Shown in pieces: positions 33,415 through 45,325 of a stretch of 64,000 nucleotides of DNA; within the stretch, counting starts at the first letter, position 1; the number at the start of each line of letters is the position of its first letter. Below the pieces are notes generated by a model. It searched no databases and was not told the origin of the DNA. It saw nothing but the letters and a program-made list of their open reading frames with translations. Both the position numbers and the translations under genes were made by a program. This stretch comes from Saccharomonospora marina XMU15 (lineage in GTDB: Bacteria; Actinomycetota; Actinomycetes; Mycobacteriales; Pseudonocardiaceae): positions 1,206,628 through 1,270,627 of the forward strand of contig NZ_CM001439.1 in assembly GCF_000244955.1 (NCBI RefSeq), read 5' to 3'.

Positions 33415-33638
33415 GCGAGTCCCCCGCCCATGCCCGCGAGTTCTGCGCCCATGCCCGCGAGTTCTGCGTTGGCGGTCGCGAGTTCCGCGTTCAGGTGGTG
33501 TGCGCCCGCGCGCGCCCACGAGCACCGGAGCGTCGGACTCGCCGCCCGGAGTGCAGAACTCGCGGGCGAGAGTGCAGGACTCGCCGCCCGGAGTGCAGAA
33601 CTCGCGGGCGAGAGTGTGGGACTCGCGGGTGGGAGCGG
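33415..33638. repeat. 21-bp tandem repeat array C, two opposed arms
   Basis: The left arm begins at 33415 with the GCGAGTCCCCCGCCC variant, then three degenerating units (GCGAGTTCTGCGCCC and similar). The right arm has about five reversed units (GCAGAACTCGCGGGCGAG) and ends with GTGGGACTCGCGGG next to the GreA-like gene stop. The middle, about 50 bases, is unrelated. It follows the same polarity rule as array B: each arm points away from the gene it follows. Confidence 0.88.
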
Positions 33639-34103
33639 TCAGCTCGGCAGCTCGAGCTTCAGGATCTCCGCCGAAGCCTCACCCTGCGGGGTGCGGTAGG
33701 TGATCTTGTCGCCCTGCTTGTGCCCCTCGATGGCGCGGCCAAGTGGGCTGTCTGCGGTCAGCGAGGACACGTCGTCCTCCTCCGCCTCGTCGGCGATCCC
33801 GACGACGACCATGTCCTCGACACTTCCGTCGCCGAACTTCAGCGTCACCTTGGTCCCGGAAGGCAGTCCCGAGTCCTGCTCACCCACCGGCCCGCCGTGC
33901 AGCAGGTCGCTGATCTGGCTGATCCGCTGGTCGAGCCTTGACACCACCTCGGCGCGTTCGAGCAAGTCGGCCTGGTCGGCGCTGTCGCCGAGCGGGTCGT
34001 CACCGAGCCGCGGCGCCAGCGCCTCCCTCTGCTCACGTAGCTGTTCGAGCTCACGCTCCAGCCTGGCACGGGTGGCCGGGCTCAAGCCTCCGGTCGACGT
34101 CAT
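33639..34103 (-). CDS. greA: GreA/GreB-family transcription elongation factor
   Basis: A 154-residue protein with an N-terminal antiparallel coiled coil (RARLERELEQLREQREALAP ... RLDQRISQISDLL) and a C-terminal FKBP-like domain (VVVGIADEAEEDDVSSLTA, DSPLGRAIEGHKQGDKITY). Gre factors insert the coil tip into RNA polymerase and stimulate cleavage of backtracked RNA. The tip reads GDSADQADLLE and keeps acidic residues but differs from the usual GDLSENAEYH. ATG 34103 gives normal length; a longer start at 34139 is possible. Confidence 0.82.
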   Translation of the reverse strand: MTSTGGLSPATRARLERELEQLREQREALAPRLGDDPLGDSADQADLLERAEVVSRLDQRISQISDLLHGGPVGEQDSGLPSGTKVTLKFGDGSVEDMVVVGIADEAEEDDVSSLTADSPLGRAIEGHKQGDKITYRTPQGEASAEILKLELPS

Positions 34104-34147
34104 TCGTCCATTGTCAGGGTTGAGCGCCAGGCTCGCCATGTGATTGA

Positions 34148-36496
<2,349 letters not shown>

Positions 36497-36529
36497 TGTG
36501 CCCTGCTCGATATGAGGCATGATCTGCCC

Positions 36530-38203
36530 ATGGCCGAACACGACCTCAAGCCACGCAGTCGCGAAGTGACCGACGGCCTCGAGCGGGCCGCCGCGCGGGG
36601 GATGCTGCGCGCCGTGGGCATGGGTGACGACGACTTCGCCAAGCCACAGATCGGCATCGCCTCGTCGTGGAACGAGATCACCCCCTGCAACCTGTCGCTG
36701 AAACGGCTGGCCGAGGCCAGCAAGCAGGGTGTGCACGCCGAAGGCGGGTTCCCGCTGGAATTCGGCACGATCTCGGTCAGCGACGGCATCTCCATGGGGC
36801 ATGAGGGGATGCACTTCTCGCTGGTGTCACGCGAGATCATCGCCGATTCGGTGGAGACGGTCATGGAGGCCGAGCGGCTTGACGGCACCGTGTTGCTCGC
36901 CGGGTGCGACAAGAGCCTGCCCGGCATGTTGATGGCTGCCGCGCGGCTGGATGTCGCCGCTGTGTTCGTCTACGCGGGTTCGATCCTGCCCGGCCGCGTC
37001 GACGACCGCGAGGTGACGATCATCGACGCGTTCGAGGCGGTGGGGGCCTGCGCCCGGGGCCTCATCAGCCGAGAGGAGGTCGACCGCATCGAGCGGGCCA
37101 TCTGTCCCGGCGAGGGTGCGTGCGGCGGCATGTACACGGCCAACACCATGGCCTGCGCAGCCGAGGCGCTGGGCATGTCGCTGCCCGGTTCCGCGAGCCC
37201 GCCATCGGTGGACCGGCGTCGCGACCGGCTCGCGAGGGCCAGCGGCGAGGCGGTGGTCGAACTGCTGCGGCACGGCATCACCGCGCGCGACATCCTCACC
37301 AGGGAGGCGTTCGAGAACGCGATCGCGGTGGTGATGGCGCTGGGCGGTTCCACGAACGCGGTGCTGCACCTGCTCGCGATCGCCCACGAGGCGGGAGTAC
37401 CGCTGAGCCTGGACGACTTCTCCCGCGTCGGCGACCGGGTGCCGCACCTTGCCGACGTCAAACCGTTCGGCAGGCACGTGATGACGGCGGTCGATCGGGT
37501 CGGCGGCGTGCCGGTGGTGATGAAGGCACTGCTTGACGCCGGGTTGCTGCACGGCGACTGCCTCACGGTGACGGGGAAGACACTGGCGGAGAACCTCGCC
37601 GAACTGACCCCGCCCGAACTCGACGGCGAAGTGATCCGCTCGCTCGCCGACCCGATTCACCCGACCGGCGGACTGACGATCCTGCACGGCAGCCTGGCAC
37701 CCGAGGGTGCGGTGGTGAAGAGCGCGGGCTTCGACACCGCCAGATTCGAGGGGACGGCGCGGGTGTTCGACGGCGAGCAGGCCGCCATGGACGCGCTCGG
37801 TGAACTGAAGGCGGGCGACGTGGTGGTGATCCGCCAGGAGGGCCCGCGAGGCGGGCCCGGCATGCGGGAAATGCTGGCGGTGACCGGTGCGATCAAGGGA
37901 GCCGGGCTGGGCAAGGACGTGCTGCTGCTCACCGACGGCCGGTTCTCGGGCGGAACCACCGGCCTGTGCGTCGGCCACGTGGCGCCCGAGGCCGCGCACG
38001 GTGGCCCGATCGCGTTCGTCCGCGACGGTGACCCGATCGTGCTGGACATGACGAATCGCACGCTCGACCTCGGGATCAGTGAGGACGAACTGGAGCGCAG
38101 GCGCGAGGGGTGGCAGCTGCCGCCGGTCACCAGCCGATCCGGGGTGTTGCGCAAGTACGCCCAACTGGTCGGCACGGCCGCGCGGGGCGCCGTCTGCTCC
38201 TGA
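36530..38203 (+). CDS. ilvD: Dihydroxy-acid dehydratase
   Basis: A 557-residue IlvD/Edd-family enzyme of branched-chain amino acid synthesis; it dehydrates 2,3-dihydroxyisovalerate and 2,3-dihydroxy-3-methylvalerate. Iron-sulfur cysteines appear in [14 protein letters not shown] and [16 protein letters not shown]. The [10 protein letters not shown] active-site block is near the C-terminus. ATG 36530 has no ribosome-binding site and lies six bases after a CATGAT sequence, suggesting a leaderless transcript. Confidence 0.94.
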   Translation: MAEHDLKPRSREVTDGLERAAARGMLRAVGMGDDDFAKPQIGIASSWNEITPCNLSLKRLAEASKQGVHAEGGFPLEFGTISVSDGISMGHEGMHFSLVSREIIADSVETVMEAERLDGTVLLAGCDKSLPGMLMAAARLDVAAVFVYAGSILPGRVDDREVTIIDAFEAVGACARGLISREEVDRIERAICPGEGACGGMYTANTMACAAEALGMSLPGSASPPSVDRRRDRLARASGEAVVELLRHGITARDILTREAFENAIAVVMALGGSTNAVLHLLAIAHEAGVPLSLDDFSRVGDRVPHLADVKPFGRHVMTAVDRVGGVPVVMKALLDAGLLHGDCLTVTGKTLAENLAELTPPELDGEVIRSLADPIHPTGGLTILHGSLAPEGAVVKSAGFDTARFEGTARVFDGEQAAMDALGELKAGDVVVIRQEGPRGGPGMREMLAVTGAIKGAGLGKDVLLLTDGRFSGGTTGLCVGHVAPEAAHGGPIAFVRDGDPIVLDMTNRTLDLGISEDELERRREGWQLPPVTSRSGVLRKYAQLVGTAARGAVCS

Positions 38204-38239
38204 CGCCGCCCGCGCCTCGGCTACTCGTGCGGGTGGGGC

Positions 38240-38776
38240 TCAGGCCAGCAGTGCAGCGATCTCGGTCTGGACCTGCCCTGGCGAGACGGTGGGCTCGAAG
38301 CGGCGAACCACGGCGCCGTCGCGGTCGACGAGGAACTTCGTGAAGTTCCACTTCACCTCGTCGGTGCCGATCGCCTCGGGCCGTGAGTTCTTGACGTGCT
38401 CGTACAGCGGCCCGGAATCGGGGCCGAAGTCGCCGGGAGCCTGCTCGCGTAGATAGGCGAACAGCGGGTCCGCCGTGGTGCCGTTGACATCGACCTTGGC
38501 GAAGACGGGGAAGGTGACGTCGTAGGTGGTGGAGCAGAATCGCTGGATCTCGTCGTTGGTGCCGGGTTCCTGACCGCCGAACTGGTTGCAGGGGAAGGCG
38601 AGGATCTCCAGACCGCGATCCTTGCAGGTCCGGTACATCTCCTCGAGGCCTTCGTACTGCGGTGTCAGGCCACACTTGCTGGCCACGTTCACGATCAACA
38701 GGACGCGGCCCTTGTACTCGGCCAGCGAACGGATCTCGCCGTCGGCGGTGAGGACGCGGAACTGGTGCACACTCAT
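38240..38776 (-). CDS. Glutathione-peroxidase-family thiol peroxidase
   Basis: A 178-residue peroxidase. The catalytic cysteine is C35 (NVASKCGLTPQY), a cysteine rather than selenocysteine. The FPCNQFGGQEPG block (61-72) and the WNFTKFLVD Trp-Asn motif complete the site. In actinomycetes, which lack glutathione, such proteins are normally thioredoxin-dependent. It is convergent with ilvD (36-bp gap with no repeat array) and divergent from the SDR gene. Confidence 0.9.
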   Translation of the reverse strand: MSVHQFRVLTADGEIRSLAEYKGRVLLIVNVASKCGLTPQYEGLEEMYRTCKDRGLEILAFPCNQFGGQEPGTNDEIQRFCSTTYDVTFPVFAKVDVNGTTADPLFAYLREQAPGDFGPDSGPLYEHVKNSRPEAIGTDEVKWNFTKFLVDRDGAVVRRFEPTVSPGQVQTEIAALLA

Positions 38777-38866
38777 AGCCCGGCACTGTTTCACCCCGTA
38801 CTGGGGGTTCGACATGACGTGCGCCACACTTGAGGGCGTCGGCGATTCCGCTCGTGAAGGGACGGT

Positions 38867-39553
38867 GTGCTCGTGAAGGCGACCGCGCTGGTTACCGGAG
38901 GCACCGGTGGTCTGGGCACCGCCGTGACCAAGGCTCTGCTCGCACAGGGCTGGCGGGTGGTGGTTCCGTGGATCGAGGAGTCCGAGTTGGACCGGCTCGA
39001 CGCGGCGGAGAACCTGGAGTTGGTGCGCGCGGACCTGTTCGACCCCGATGACGCGGCTCGGTGTGCCGAACTCGCCGCGAGCAAGCACTCCGCGCCGTTT
39101 CGAGCGGTGGCCAACCTGGTCGGTGGGTTCGCGGTCGGGCAGAAGGTGCACCAGACACCTGTCGAGGAGTTCGAGCGGCTGCTGCGGCTGAACCTACGGC
39201 CCACCTACCTGGTCAGCCAGGCGGCTCTGCCGCGCCTGCTCGAGGCGGGTGGCGGTTCGATCGTCTGCGTGTCGAGCCAGGCGGCGTTGCGCCCGTTCCC
39301 CGGTGCCTCGGGTTATGTGACCTCCAAAGCGGCCGTGCTGGCGCTGGTGGACGCGCTGGACGCCGAGTACGCGAGCGATGGTGTGCGGGTCAACGCGGTA
39401 CTGCCGACCATGATCGACACGCCGGGGAATCGGGCCGCGCAGCCAGACGCCGACCCCAGCGGTTGGACCCCACCGGAGAAGATCGCGGAGGTGATCGCCT
39501 TCCTGTGCGGTGACGCCTCCGGGGTGGTCAGCGGGGCACACATCCCCGTCTGA
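38867..39553 (+). CDS. Short-chain dehydrogenase/reductase
   Basis: A 228-residue SDR with the cofactor motif TGGTGGLGTAV, the NxxG-like region VANLVGGFAV, a catalytic serine in VCVSSQAA and the YVTSKAAV active site. No substrate can be assigned. GTG 38867 is four bases after AAGGGA; GTG 38873 is an alternative. Array D starts six bases after its stop. Confidence 0.8.
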   Translation: MLVKATALVTGGTGGLGTAVTKALLAQGWRVVVPWIEESELDRLDAAENLELVRADLFDPDDAARCAELAASKHSAPFRAVANLVGGFAVGQKVHQTPVEEFERLLRLNLRPTYLVSQAALPRLLEAGGGSIVCVSSQAALRPFPGASGYVTSKAAVLALVDALDAEYASDGVRVNAVLPTMIDTPGNRAAQPDADPSGWTPPEKIAEVIAFLCGDASGVVSGAHIPV

Positions 39554-39558
39554 CGCCC

Positions 39559-39880
39559 GCGAGTCCCCCGCCCAGGCCCGCGAGTCCTGCGTTCGGGCCC
39601 GCGAGTGCTGCGTTCGGGCCCGCGAGTGCTGCGTTCGGGCCCGCGAGTGCTGCGTTCGGGCCCGCGAGTTGGGCGTTCGAGGAGATCTTGCGGCAGTCTG
39701 TGGCCGACGCGAGTGCGGGGACCGACCCCGACCGGAGTGCAGAACTCGGGCTCTGGAGCGCAGGACTCGCGGTCCGAAGTGCAGGACTCGCGGTCCGGAG
39801 TGCAGAGTTCGCGGGCGAGAGTGCAGAACTCGTCGTCTGGAGTGCAGAGATCGCGGGCAGGAGTGGGGGACTCGCGGGGT
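39559..39880. repeat. 21-bp tandem repeat array D, two opposed arms
   Basis: The left arm starts with GCGAGTCCCCCGCCC and contains three consecutive identical GCGAGTGCTGCGTTCGGG units. The right arm has seven more diverged units (GTGCAGGACTCGCGG) ending in GTGGGGGACTCGCGGGG next to the cobN stop. About 60 bases separate the arms. It lies between convergent genes, like the other arrays. The identical central units suggest recent copy-number change or gene conversion. Confidence 0.9.
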
Positions 39881-42800
39881 TCACGCTCCTTCGTCTTCCA
39901 GGTCGCCTTCCACGCGTAGGTAGATCTCCCGCATACGGTCCAGCAACTCCGGGTCCGGCTGCTCCCACAAGCCGCGGTCGGCCGCCTCGTTCAGCCGCTC
40001 GATGATGCCCCGAAGCGCCCACGGGTTGGACTGCGTGAGGAAGTCCTGGTTCTGCTTGTCCAGCACGTAGGACTCGGCCAGCCGCTCGTACATCCAGTCG
40101 CCCACCACCCCGGCGGTGGCGTCGAAGCCGAACAGGTAGTCCACGGTGGCCGCGAGCTCGAACGCGCCCTTGTAGCCGTGCCGCCGCATCGCGGCCAGCC
40201 AGCGCGGGTTGACCACCCTAGCTCGGAACACGCGTGCGGTCTCCTCGGTCAGCGTGCGCGTGCGCACCGCGTCCGGCGCCGTGCTGTCGCCGACGTAGGA
40301 GGCGGGGGCAGAACCCGTGAGTGCCCGCACCGTCGCGATCATGCCGCCGTGGTACTGGAAGTAGTCGTCGGAGTCGGCGATGTCGTGTTCCCTGGTGTCG
40401 GTGTTCTTCGCCGCCACCTGAATCCGCCGGTAGGAGCGTTCCATGTCGTCGCGGGCGGGCGCGCCGTCCAGCCCCCTGCCGTAGGCGTAGCCACCCCACA
40501 CCGCGTACACCTCGGCGAGGTCGGAGTCGTCGCGCCAGTTCCCCGAGTCGATCAACGGCAGCAGCCCCGCGCCGTAGGCACCTGGCTTCGAGCCGAAGAT
40601 CCGCGCGGTGGCGCGTCGCTCGTCGCCGTGGGCGGCGAGGTCGGCCTTCACGTGCGCGGCGACGAAGTTGTCCCGCTCCGGCTCGTCCAGACCGGCCACC
40701 AGCCGCACCGCGTCGTCGAGCAGGTCGATCACGTGCGGGAAGGCATCGCGGAAGAAGCCGCTGATACGAACCGTCACATCGATCCTGGGCCTGCCGAGTT
40801 CGGCGAGCGGGATGGGCTCGATCCCGACGACACGGCGCGAAGCCTCGTCCCACACCGGCTGCACCCCGAGCAGGGCGAGCACTTCGGCGGCGTCGTCGCC
40901 GGAGGTGCGCATCGCGGAGGTGCCCCACACCGACAGCCCCACCGAGCGCGGCCACTCACCAGTCTCGGTGCGGTAGCGGCGCAGCAGCGAGTCGGCCAGC
41001 GCCTGGCCGGTCTCCCACGCGAGCCTGCTGGGCACCGCCTTCGGGTCGACGGTGTAGAAGTTGCGCCCGGTGGGCAACACGTTCACCAGCCCGCGCAGCG
41101 GTGAGCCACTCGGCCCGGCGGGCACGTAGCCGCCGTCGAGCGCGTGCAACACCGCGTCCAACTCCGCACCCGTTCCCGCGAGCCGGGGCACGATCTCGGT
41201 CGCCGCGAACCGCAGCACCTCGGCCACCGAGCCCGCCCTGCCCCGGCACACGGTTTCCACGGCCTCGCTCGCCCAGCCACGCTCCTCCATGGCCTCGACC
41301 AGCTCGCGTGCCTGCCGCTCAATATCGTCCACTTCGGACATCGGGGAGTCCTCGGTGAGGCCGAGCGCGGTACGCAACCCCGGTATCGCGCCCCTCGTAC
41401 CACCCCACACCTGCTGCGCGCGCAGCATCGCCAGCACGAGGTTGACTCGCGCCTCACCGACGGGTGCCTCGCCCAGAACGTGCAGCCCGTCGCGGATCTG
41501 GGCGTCCTTGACCTCGCACAGCCAGCCGTCGAGGTGCAGCAGGAAGTCGTCGAACTCCGCGTCGTGCGGCCGCTGCGACACGCCGAGGTCGTGGTCGAGC
41601 TTCGCCGCCTGGATGAGCGTCCAGATCTGCTGGCGGATCGCGGGCAGCTTCGCCGGGTCCATCGCGGCGATGTTGGCGTGCTCGTCCAGCAACTGCTCCA
41701 GCTTGGCGAGGTCGCCGTAGCTTTCCGCACGAGCCATCGGTGGCACCAGGTGATCCACGATGGTGGCGTGCGCCCTGCGTTTGGCCTGCGCTCCCTCACC
41801 GGGATCGTTGACGAGGAACGGGTAGATCAGCGGCAGGTTTCCCAGCACGGCGTCGGGGGCGCAGGCAGCCGAGAGCCCGGCGTTCTTGCCTGGCAGCCAC
41901 TCCAGCGACCCGTGCTTGCCCAGGTGCACCACGGCGTGCGCGCCGAACTCCTCCTCCAGCCACCGGTAGGCCGCCAGGTAGTGATGGCTCGGCGGCAGGT
42001 CGGGGTTGTGGTAGATGGCGACCGGGTTCTCCCCGAAGCCGCGTGGAGGCTGGATCATCAGCACCACGTTGCCCGCCCGCAGCGATGCGAGCACGATGTC
42101 GCCGCCGTCAACGTACAGCTCACCGGGCGGCTCGCCCCAGTGCTCGATCATGTCCGAGCGCAACTGCCCGGGCAGCCGGGCGAACCATTCGCGGTAGCGG
42201 GCGAGCGGCACCCGGATCGGGTTGCCGCAGAGCTGCTCCTCGGTGAGCCACTCGGGGTCCTGGCCTCCCGCGGCGATGAGCGCGTGGATGAGCGCGTCAC
42301 CGTCGGGAACGTCGGTCCCGGTCGGGTCGACACCCGGGAAGGCGTCCGGGCCGAGGTCGTAGCCACCCTCACGCAGCAGCCGCAGCAACCGAACCGCCGA
42401 GGCCGGGGTGTCCAGCCCCACCGCGTTTCCCACGCGGGAATGCTTCGTCGGGTAGGCCGACAGCAGCAACGCGACGCGACGCTCCCGCGCGGGCGTGTGC
42501 CGCAGCCGGGCGTGGGAGAGCGCGATCCCCGCCACGCGCGCGGCCCGCTCCCGGTCGGGCACGTAGCGGGGCAGTCCGTCGGCGTCGACTTCCTTGAAGG
42601 AGAACGGCACCGTGATGATCCTGCCGTCGAACTCGGGCACCGCCATCTGGTTGCCCGCGTCCATCGGGGAGAGCCCCTCGTCGTTGTCCTGCCAGGTCCG
42701 CCGGTCGCTGGTCAGGCACAACGCCTGCAACATCGGCACGTCCAGCGCGGCGAGTTCGGCCACGCTCCACGACTCGTCGTCGCCGCCCGCGCCTGCCTCG

Positions 42801-43453
42801 GCGGGCCGGGTGCCTCCTGCCGCGAGAACGGTCACCACGAGCACGTCGGCCTCGCGTAGCCGGTCCAGCAGTTCGGGTTCGGTGCGGCGAAGCGACGCGC
42901 AGTAGATCGGCAGCGCCCGCCCGCCCGCGGCTTCGACCTCGTCGGCCAGCGTTTCCACGAAGGCGGTGTTCCCGGCGAGGTGATGAGCCCGGTAGTACAG
43001 GATCGCCACCACCGGGCCGTCGCGCTCGGGTCGCGGCAGCACACCCCAGGACGGTTGCTCGACGGGCGGGTCGAACCCGTCGCCGGTCAGCAGCAGCGTG
43101 TCGGAGAGGAACCGGTGCAGTTGCGCCAGGTTTTCGGGGCCACCGTGCGCGAGGTAGGTGTGGGCCTCGGTGGCGATACCCGCGGGCACGGTGGAAAGCG
43201 CCATCAGTTCGGCGTCCGGCGACTGCTCGCCGCCGAGCACCACGACGTGCGCGCCGCTTTCCCGCACCTGCGCGAGCCCTTCCGGCCAGGTGCGTTCGGT
43301 GCCGAGGATGCGCACCACGACGATCGGTGCGTCCCGCAGCAGACCGGGCAGTTCGGCCAGGTCGAGCCTGGCGGGGTTGGCCATGCGGTACTCGGCACCG
43401 CTCGTGCGGGCACTGAGCAGGTCGGTGTCCGAGGTGGACAGCAGCAAGATCAC
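39881..43453 (-). CDS. cobN: Cobaltochelatase large subunit CobN
   Basis: A 1190-residue CobN/BchH-family protein, normal length, that binds hydrogenobyrinic acid a,c-diamide and cobalt in the aerobic B12 pathway. Characteristic blocks include HLGKHGSLEWLPGKNAGLS in the middle and SDDYFQYHGGM near the C-terminus. The start is GTG 43453 with AAGGAGGG eight bases upstream. That ribosome-binding site lies at the base of a perfect inverted repeat. The ATPase partner is probably the fused chelatase subunit at 54103-56097. Confidence 0.94.
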   Translation of the reverse strand: MILLLSTSDTDLLSARTSGAEYRMANPARLDLAELPGLLRDAPIVVVRILGTERTWPEGLAQVRESGAHVVVLGGEQSPDAELMALSTVPAGIATEAHTYLAHGGPENLAQLHRFLSDTLLLTGDGFDPPVEQPSWGVLPRPERDGPVVAILYYRAHHLAGNTAFVETLADEVEAAGGRALPIYCASLRRTEPELLDRLREADVLVVTVLAAGGTRPAEAGAGGDDESWSVAELAALDVPMLQALCLTSDRRTWQDNDEGLSPMDAGNQMAVPEFDGRIITVPFSFKEVDADGLPRYVPDRERAARVAGIALSHARLRHTPARERRVALLLSAYPTKHSRVGNAVGLDTPASAVRLLRLLREGGYDLGPDAFPGVDPTGTDVPDGDALIHALIAAGGQDPEWLTEEQLCGNPIRVPLARYREWFARLPGQLRSDMIEHWGEPPGELYVDGGDIVLASLRAGNVVLMIQPPRGFGENPVAIYHNPDLPPSHHYLAAYRWLEEEFGAHAVVHLGKHGSLEWLPGKNAGLSAACAPDAVLGNLPLIYPFLVNDPGEGAQAKRRAHATIVDHLVPPMARAESYGDLAKLEQLLDEHANIAAMDPAKLPAIRQQIWTLIQAAKLDHDLGVSQRPHDAEFDDFLLHLDGWLCEVKDAQIRDGLHVLGEAPVGEARVNLVLAMLRAQQVWGGTRGAIPGLRTALGLTEDSPMSEVDDIERQARELVEAMEERGWASEAVETVCRGRAGSVAEVLRFAATEIVPRLAGTGAELDAVLHALDGGYVPAGPSGSPLRGLVNVLPTGRNFYTVDPKAVPSRLAWETGQALADSLLRRYRTETGEWPRSVGLSVWGTSAMRTSGDDAAEVLALLGVQPVWDEASRRVVGIEPIPLAELGRPRIDVTVRISGFFRDAFPHVIDLLDDAVRLVAGLDEPERDNFVAAHVKADLAAHGDERRATARIFGSKPGAYGAGLLPLIDSGNWRDDSDLAEVYAVWGGYAYGRGLDGAPARDDMERSYRRIQVAAKNTDTREHDIADSDDYFQYHGGMIATVRALTGSAPASYVGDSTAPDAVRTRTLTEETARVFRARVVNPRWLAAMRRHGYKGAFELAATVDYLFGFDATAGVVGDWMYERLAESYVLDKQNQDFLTQSNPWALRGIIERLNEAADRGLWEQPDPELLDRMREIYLRVEGDLEDEGA

Positions 43454-43464
43454 GGAAGAGCCCT

Positions 43465-43508
43465 CCTTGACGGTTCACTGTCGAGTCCATGACCCCATGC
43501 CGTCAAGG
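43465..43508 (-). promoter_or_regulatory. Perfect 9-bp inverted repeat over the cobN ribosome-binding site
   Basis: CCTTGACGG and CCGTCAAGG arms are separated by 26 bases in the cobN leader. On the cobN strand the downstream arm runs into AAGGAGGG, so a hairpin would mask translation initiation. The upstream arm also reads TTGACG and, with GACAGT 18 bases later, could be the promoter. Both readings are possible. It has no B12-box, so it is not a cobalamin riboswitch. Confidence 0.5.
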
Positions 43509-43571
43509 TGATCTCCGCGTCGTCGCCGTGCGCGTGGTGAGGCTCGCACGCCGAGGGCACCGTGCGGCTCC

Positions 43572-43577
43572 TACAGT
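43572..43577 (+). promoter_or_regulatory. -10 element of cobG, leaderless start
   Basis: TACAGT ends six bases before the GTG of cobG, and no Shine-Dalgarno sequence precedes that codon. The transcript would begin at the start codon. A -35 box is not evident. The same arrangement recurs at cobK, cobL, cobU and cobD. Confidence 0.5.
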
Positions 43578-43583
43578 GGGCGC

Positions 43584-44702
43584 GTGCCAAGCCGTACCCG
43601 TCCCGACGCCTGCCCAGGGGTGCTCGCCACCCATGAGGCCGCCGACGGCCCGCTCGCCAGGGTCCGGCTGCCCGGTGGGCGGTTGCGGGCCGAGCAGGGG
43701 CGGCTGCTCGCCGACTGCGCCGACGAACTCGGTGACGGCGCCGTTCACCTCACGTCCAGGGGCAACCTGCAGCTGCGGGCCGTGCGCGACACCGAGGAGT
43801 TGGCAGAGCGCCTCAGCCACGCCGGACTGCTGCCCTCGGCCGGGCACGACCGGGTTCGCAACGTGTTGGCGTCCCCGCTCAGCGGCCTGCACGGCGGGTC
43901 GGCCGACGTCCGCCCACTGGTTGCCGCCCTGGACGAAGCCGTACGCAGCAGTGACGAGCTTGCCGACTTGCCCGGCCGGTTCCTGCTGGCTGTCGACGAC
44001 GGCAGGGGCGACGTCGCCTGCGAGGGCGCCGACGCGTGCTGGCGGGCGACGAGCCCGCTGGAGGGTGCGCTGCTGCTCGACGGCGCCGACACCGGGCTGC
44101 GCGTGCCCGCGTCCGCTGCGGCCTCGGCGCTGGTGGAGCTGGCACTGGCGTTCCAGCGCGTACGCGGGCGCGCATGGCGAGTCGGTGAACTCGACGACGA
44201 AGGCAGGGCCGCTGTGCTCGATTCGGCGCGGCCACTCGCGCGCCGAGTCGAACCCGCACGGTTGCCCTTGAGTGGCCCGCCGCCGGTCGGTACGTACGGC
44301 CGTGTCGTGGTGGCCGCCGCACCCTTCGGCCGGCTTCGCGCCACGGTGTTGCGGTCCCTCGGCGAGCTTGTGGTCACCCCGTGGCGCACGCTGGTGGTCA
44401 CCGGCGTGGCCGGTCAGCGGCTGGCGGACATGGGGCTCGTGGTCGACCCGGAAGCGCCCTCGCTGCGAGTGAGCGCGTGCATCGGCTCGCCCGGCTGCGC
44501 CAAGTCGCGCTCCGACGTGCGAGCCGACGCCACGGCCGTGCTGGACCTCGGTGTGAGGGCACACTTCTCCGGCTGCGAACGCCGCTGCGGCAGACCGCGT
44601 GAACCGCACGTCGATGTGCTGGCCGACGAAGGCGGCTACCGCGTCGAAGGAAACCTCGTACCCACCGCCGAACTCGGCAACGCACTGAAAGGACGGCTGT
44701 GA
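43584..44702 (+). CDS. cobG: Precorrin-3B synthase CobG
   Basis: A 372-residue protein related to nitrite/sulfite reductases. The ferredoxin-like half contains [10 protein letters not shown]. The cluster region CIGSPGC ... [11 protein letters not shown] supplies the four cysteines of the 4Fe-4S site. CobG uses oxygen to make precorrin-3B, marking the aerobic pathway. It starts with GTG 43584 directly after a -10 box and ends in a GTGA overlap with cobH. Confidence 0.9.
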   Translation: MPSRTRPDACPGVLATHEAADGPLARVRLPGGRLRAEQGRLLADCADELGDGAVHLTSRGNLQLRAVRDTEELAERLSHAGLLPSAGHDRVRNVLASPLSGLHGGSADVRPLVAALDEAVRSSDELADLPGRFLLAVDDGRGDVACEGADACWRATSPLEGALLLDGADTGLRVPASAAASALVELALAFQRVRGRAWRVGELDDEGRAAVLDSARPLARRVEPARLPLSGPPPVGTYGRVVVAAAPFGRLRATVLRSLGELVVTPWRTLVVTGVAGQRLADMGLVVDPEAPSLRVSACIGSPGCAKSRSDVRADATAVLDLGVRAHFSGCERRCGRPREPHVDVLADEGGYRVEGNLVPTAELGNALKGRL

Positions 44703-45325
44703 TCGACTACATCCGCGACGGCGCCGAGATCTACCGGCACTCCTTCGCCACGATCCGCGAGGAGGCGGATCTGGCGATCCTGCCCGACGACATCGCCACG
44801 GTGGCGGTGCGGATGATCCACTCCTGCGGCATGGTCGATCTGGTCGACGATCTTGCCTACACCCTTGAGGTGGTCGAGGCGGGCAGGCAGGCACTGCGCG
44901 ACGGTGCTCCGGTGCTGTGCGACGCGGAGATGATCGCCAGCGGCATCACGCGAAGGCGACTGCCCTCGGGCAACGACGTGGTGTGCACCCTTTCCGACGA
45001 GCGAGTGCCCGGCCTGGCCGAGCGGATGGGCACCACCCGCTCCGCCGCCGCGCTCGAGCTGTGGCGCGACGCGCTGCCCGGTTCGGTCGTGGCCATCGGC
45101 AACGCGCCCACCGCGCTGTTCCGACTGCTCGAACTGCTCGACGAGGGGGTCGGCGCGCCCGCGGCGATCATCGGCACGCCGGTGGGCTTCGTCGGCGCGG
45201 CGGAGTCCAAGCAGGCGCTCATCGACCTCGCTCCCGCGCCCTACCTCGCGGTCCGCGGTCGCAGGGGCGGCAGCGCCATGGCCGTCGCGGCCGTGAACGC
45301 CATCGCGACCGAGGAGGAGCTGTGA
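44699..45325 (+). CDS. cobH: Precorrin-8X methylmutase CobH
   Basis: A 208-residue CobH/CbiC protein that moves the C11 methyl group to C12 to give hydrogenobyrinate. The catalytic histidine is in [11 protein letters not shown] (about residue 41). The [13 protein letters not shown] and [13 protein letters not shown] blocks are typical. GTG start overlaps the cobG stop; the stop overlaps the cobIJ start, so three genes form one coupled unit. Confidence 0.94.
   Translation: MIDYIRDGAEIYRHSFATIREEADLAILPDDIATVAVRMIHSCGMVDLVDDLAYTLEVVEAGRQALRDGAPVLCDAEMIASGITRRRLPSGNDVVCTLSDERVPGLAERMGTTRSAAALELWRDALPGSVVAIGNAPTALFRLLELLDEGVGAPAAIIGTPVGFVGAAESKQALIDLAPAPYLAVRGRRGGSAMAVAAVNAIATEEEL

Noticed and set aside
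43454-43583. Cobalamin riboswitch between cobN and cobG
   Set aside because: There is no GCCACTGT box or GGAAnCCGGTG core on either strand; only the simple 9-bp inverted repeat is present.
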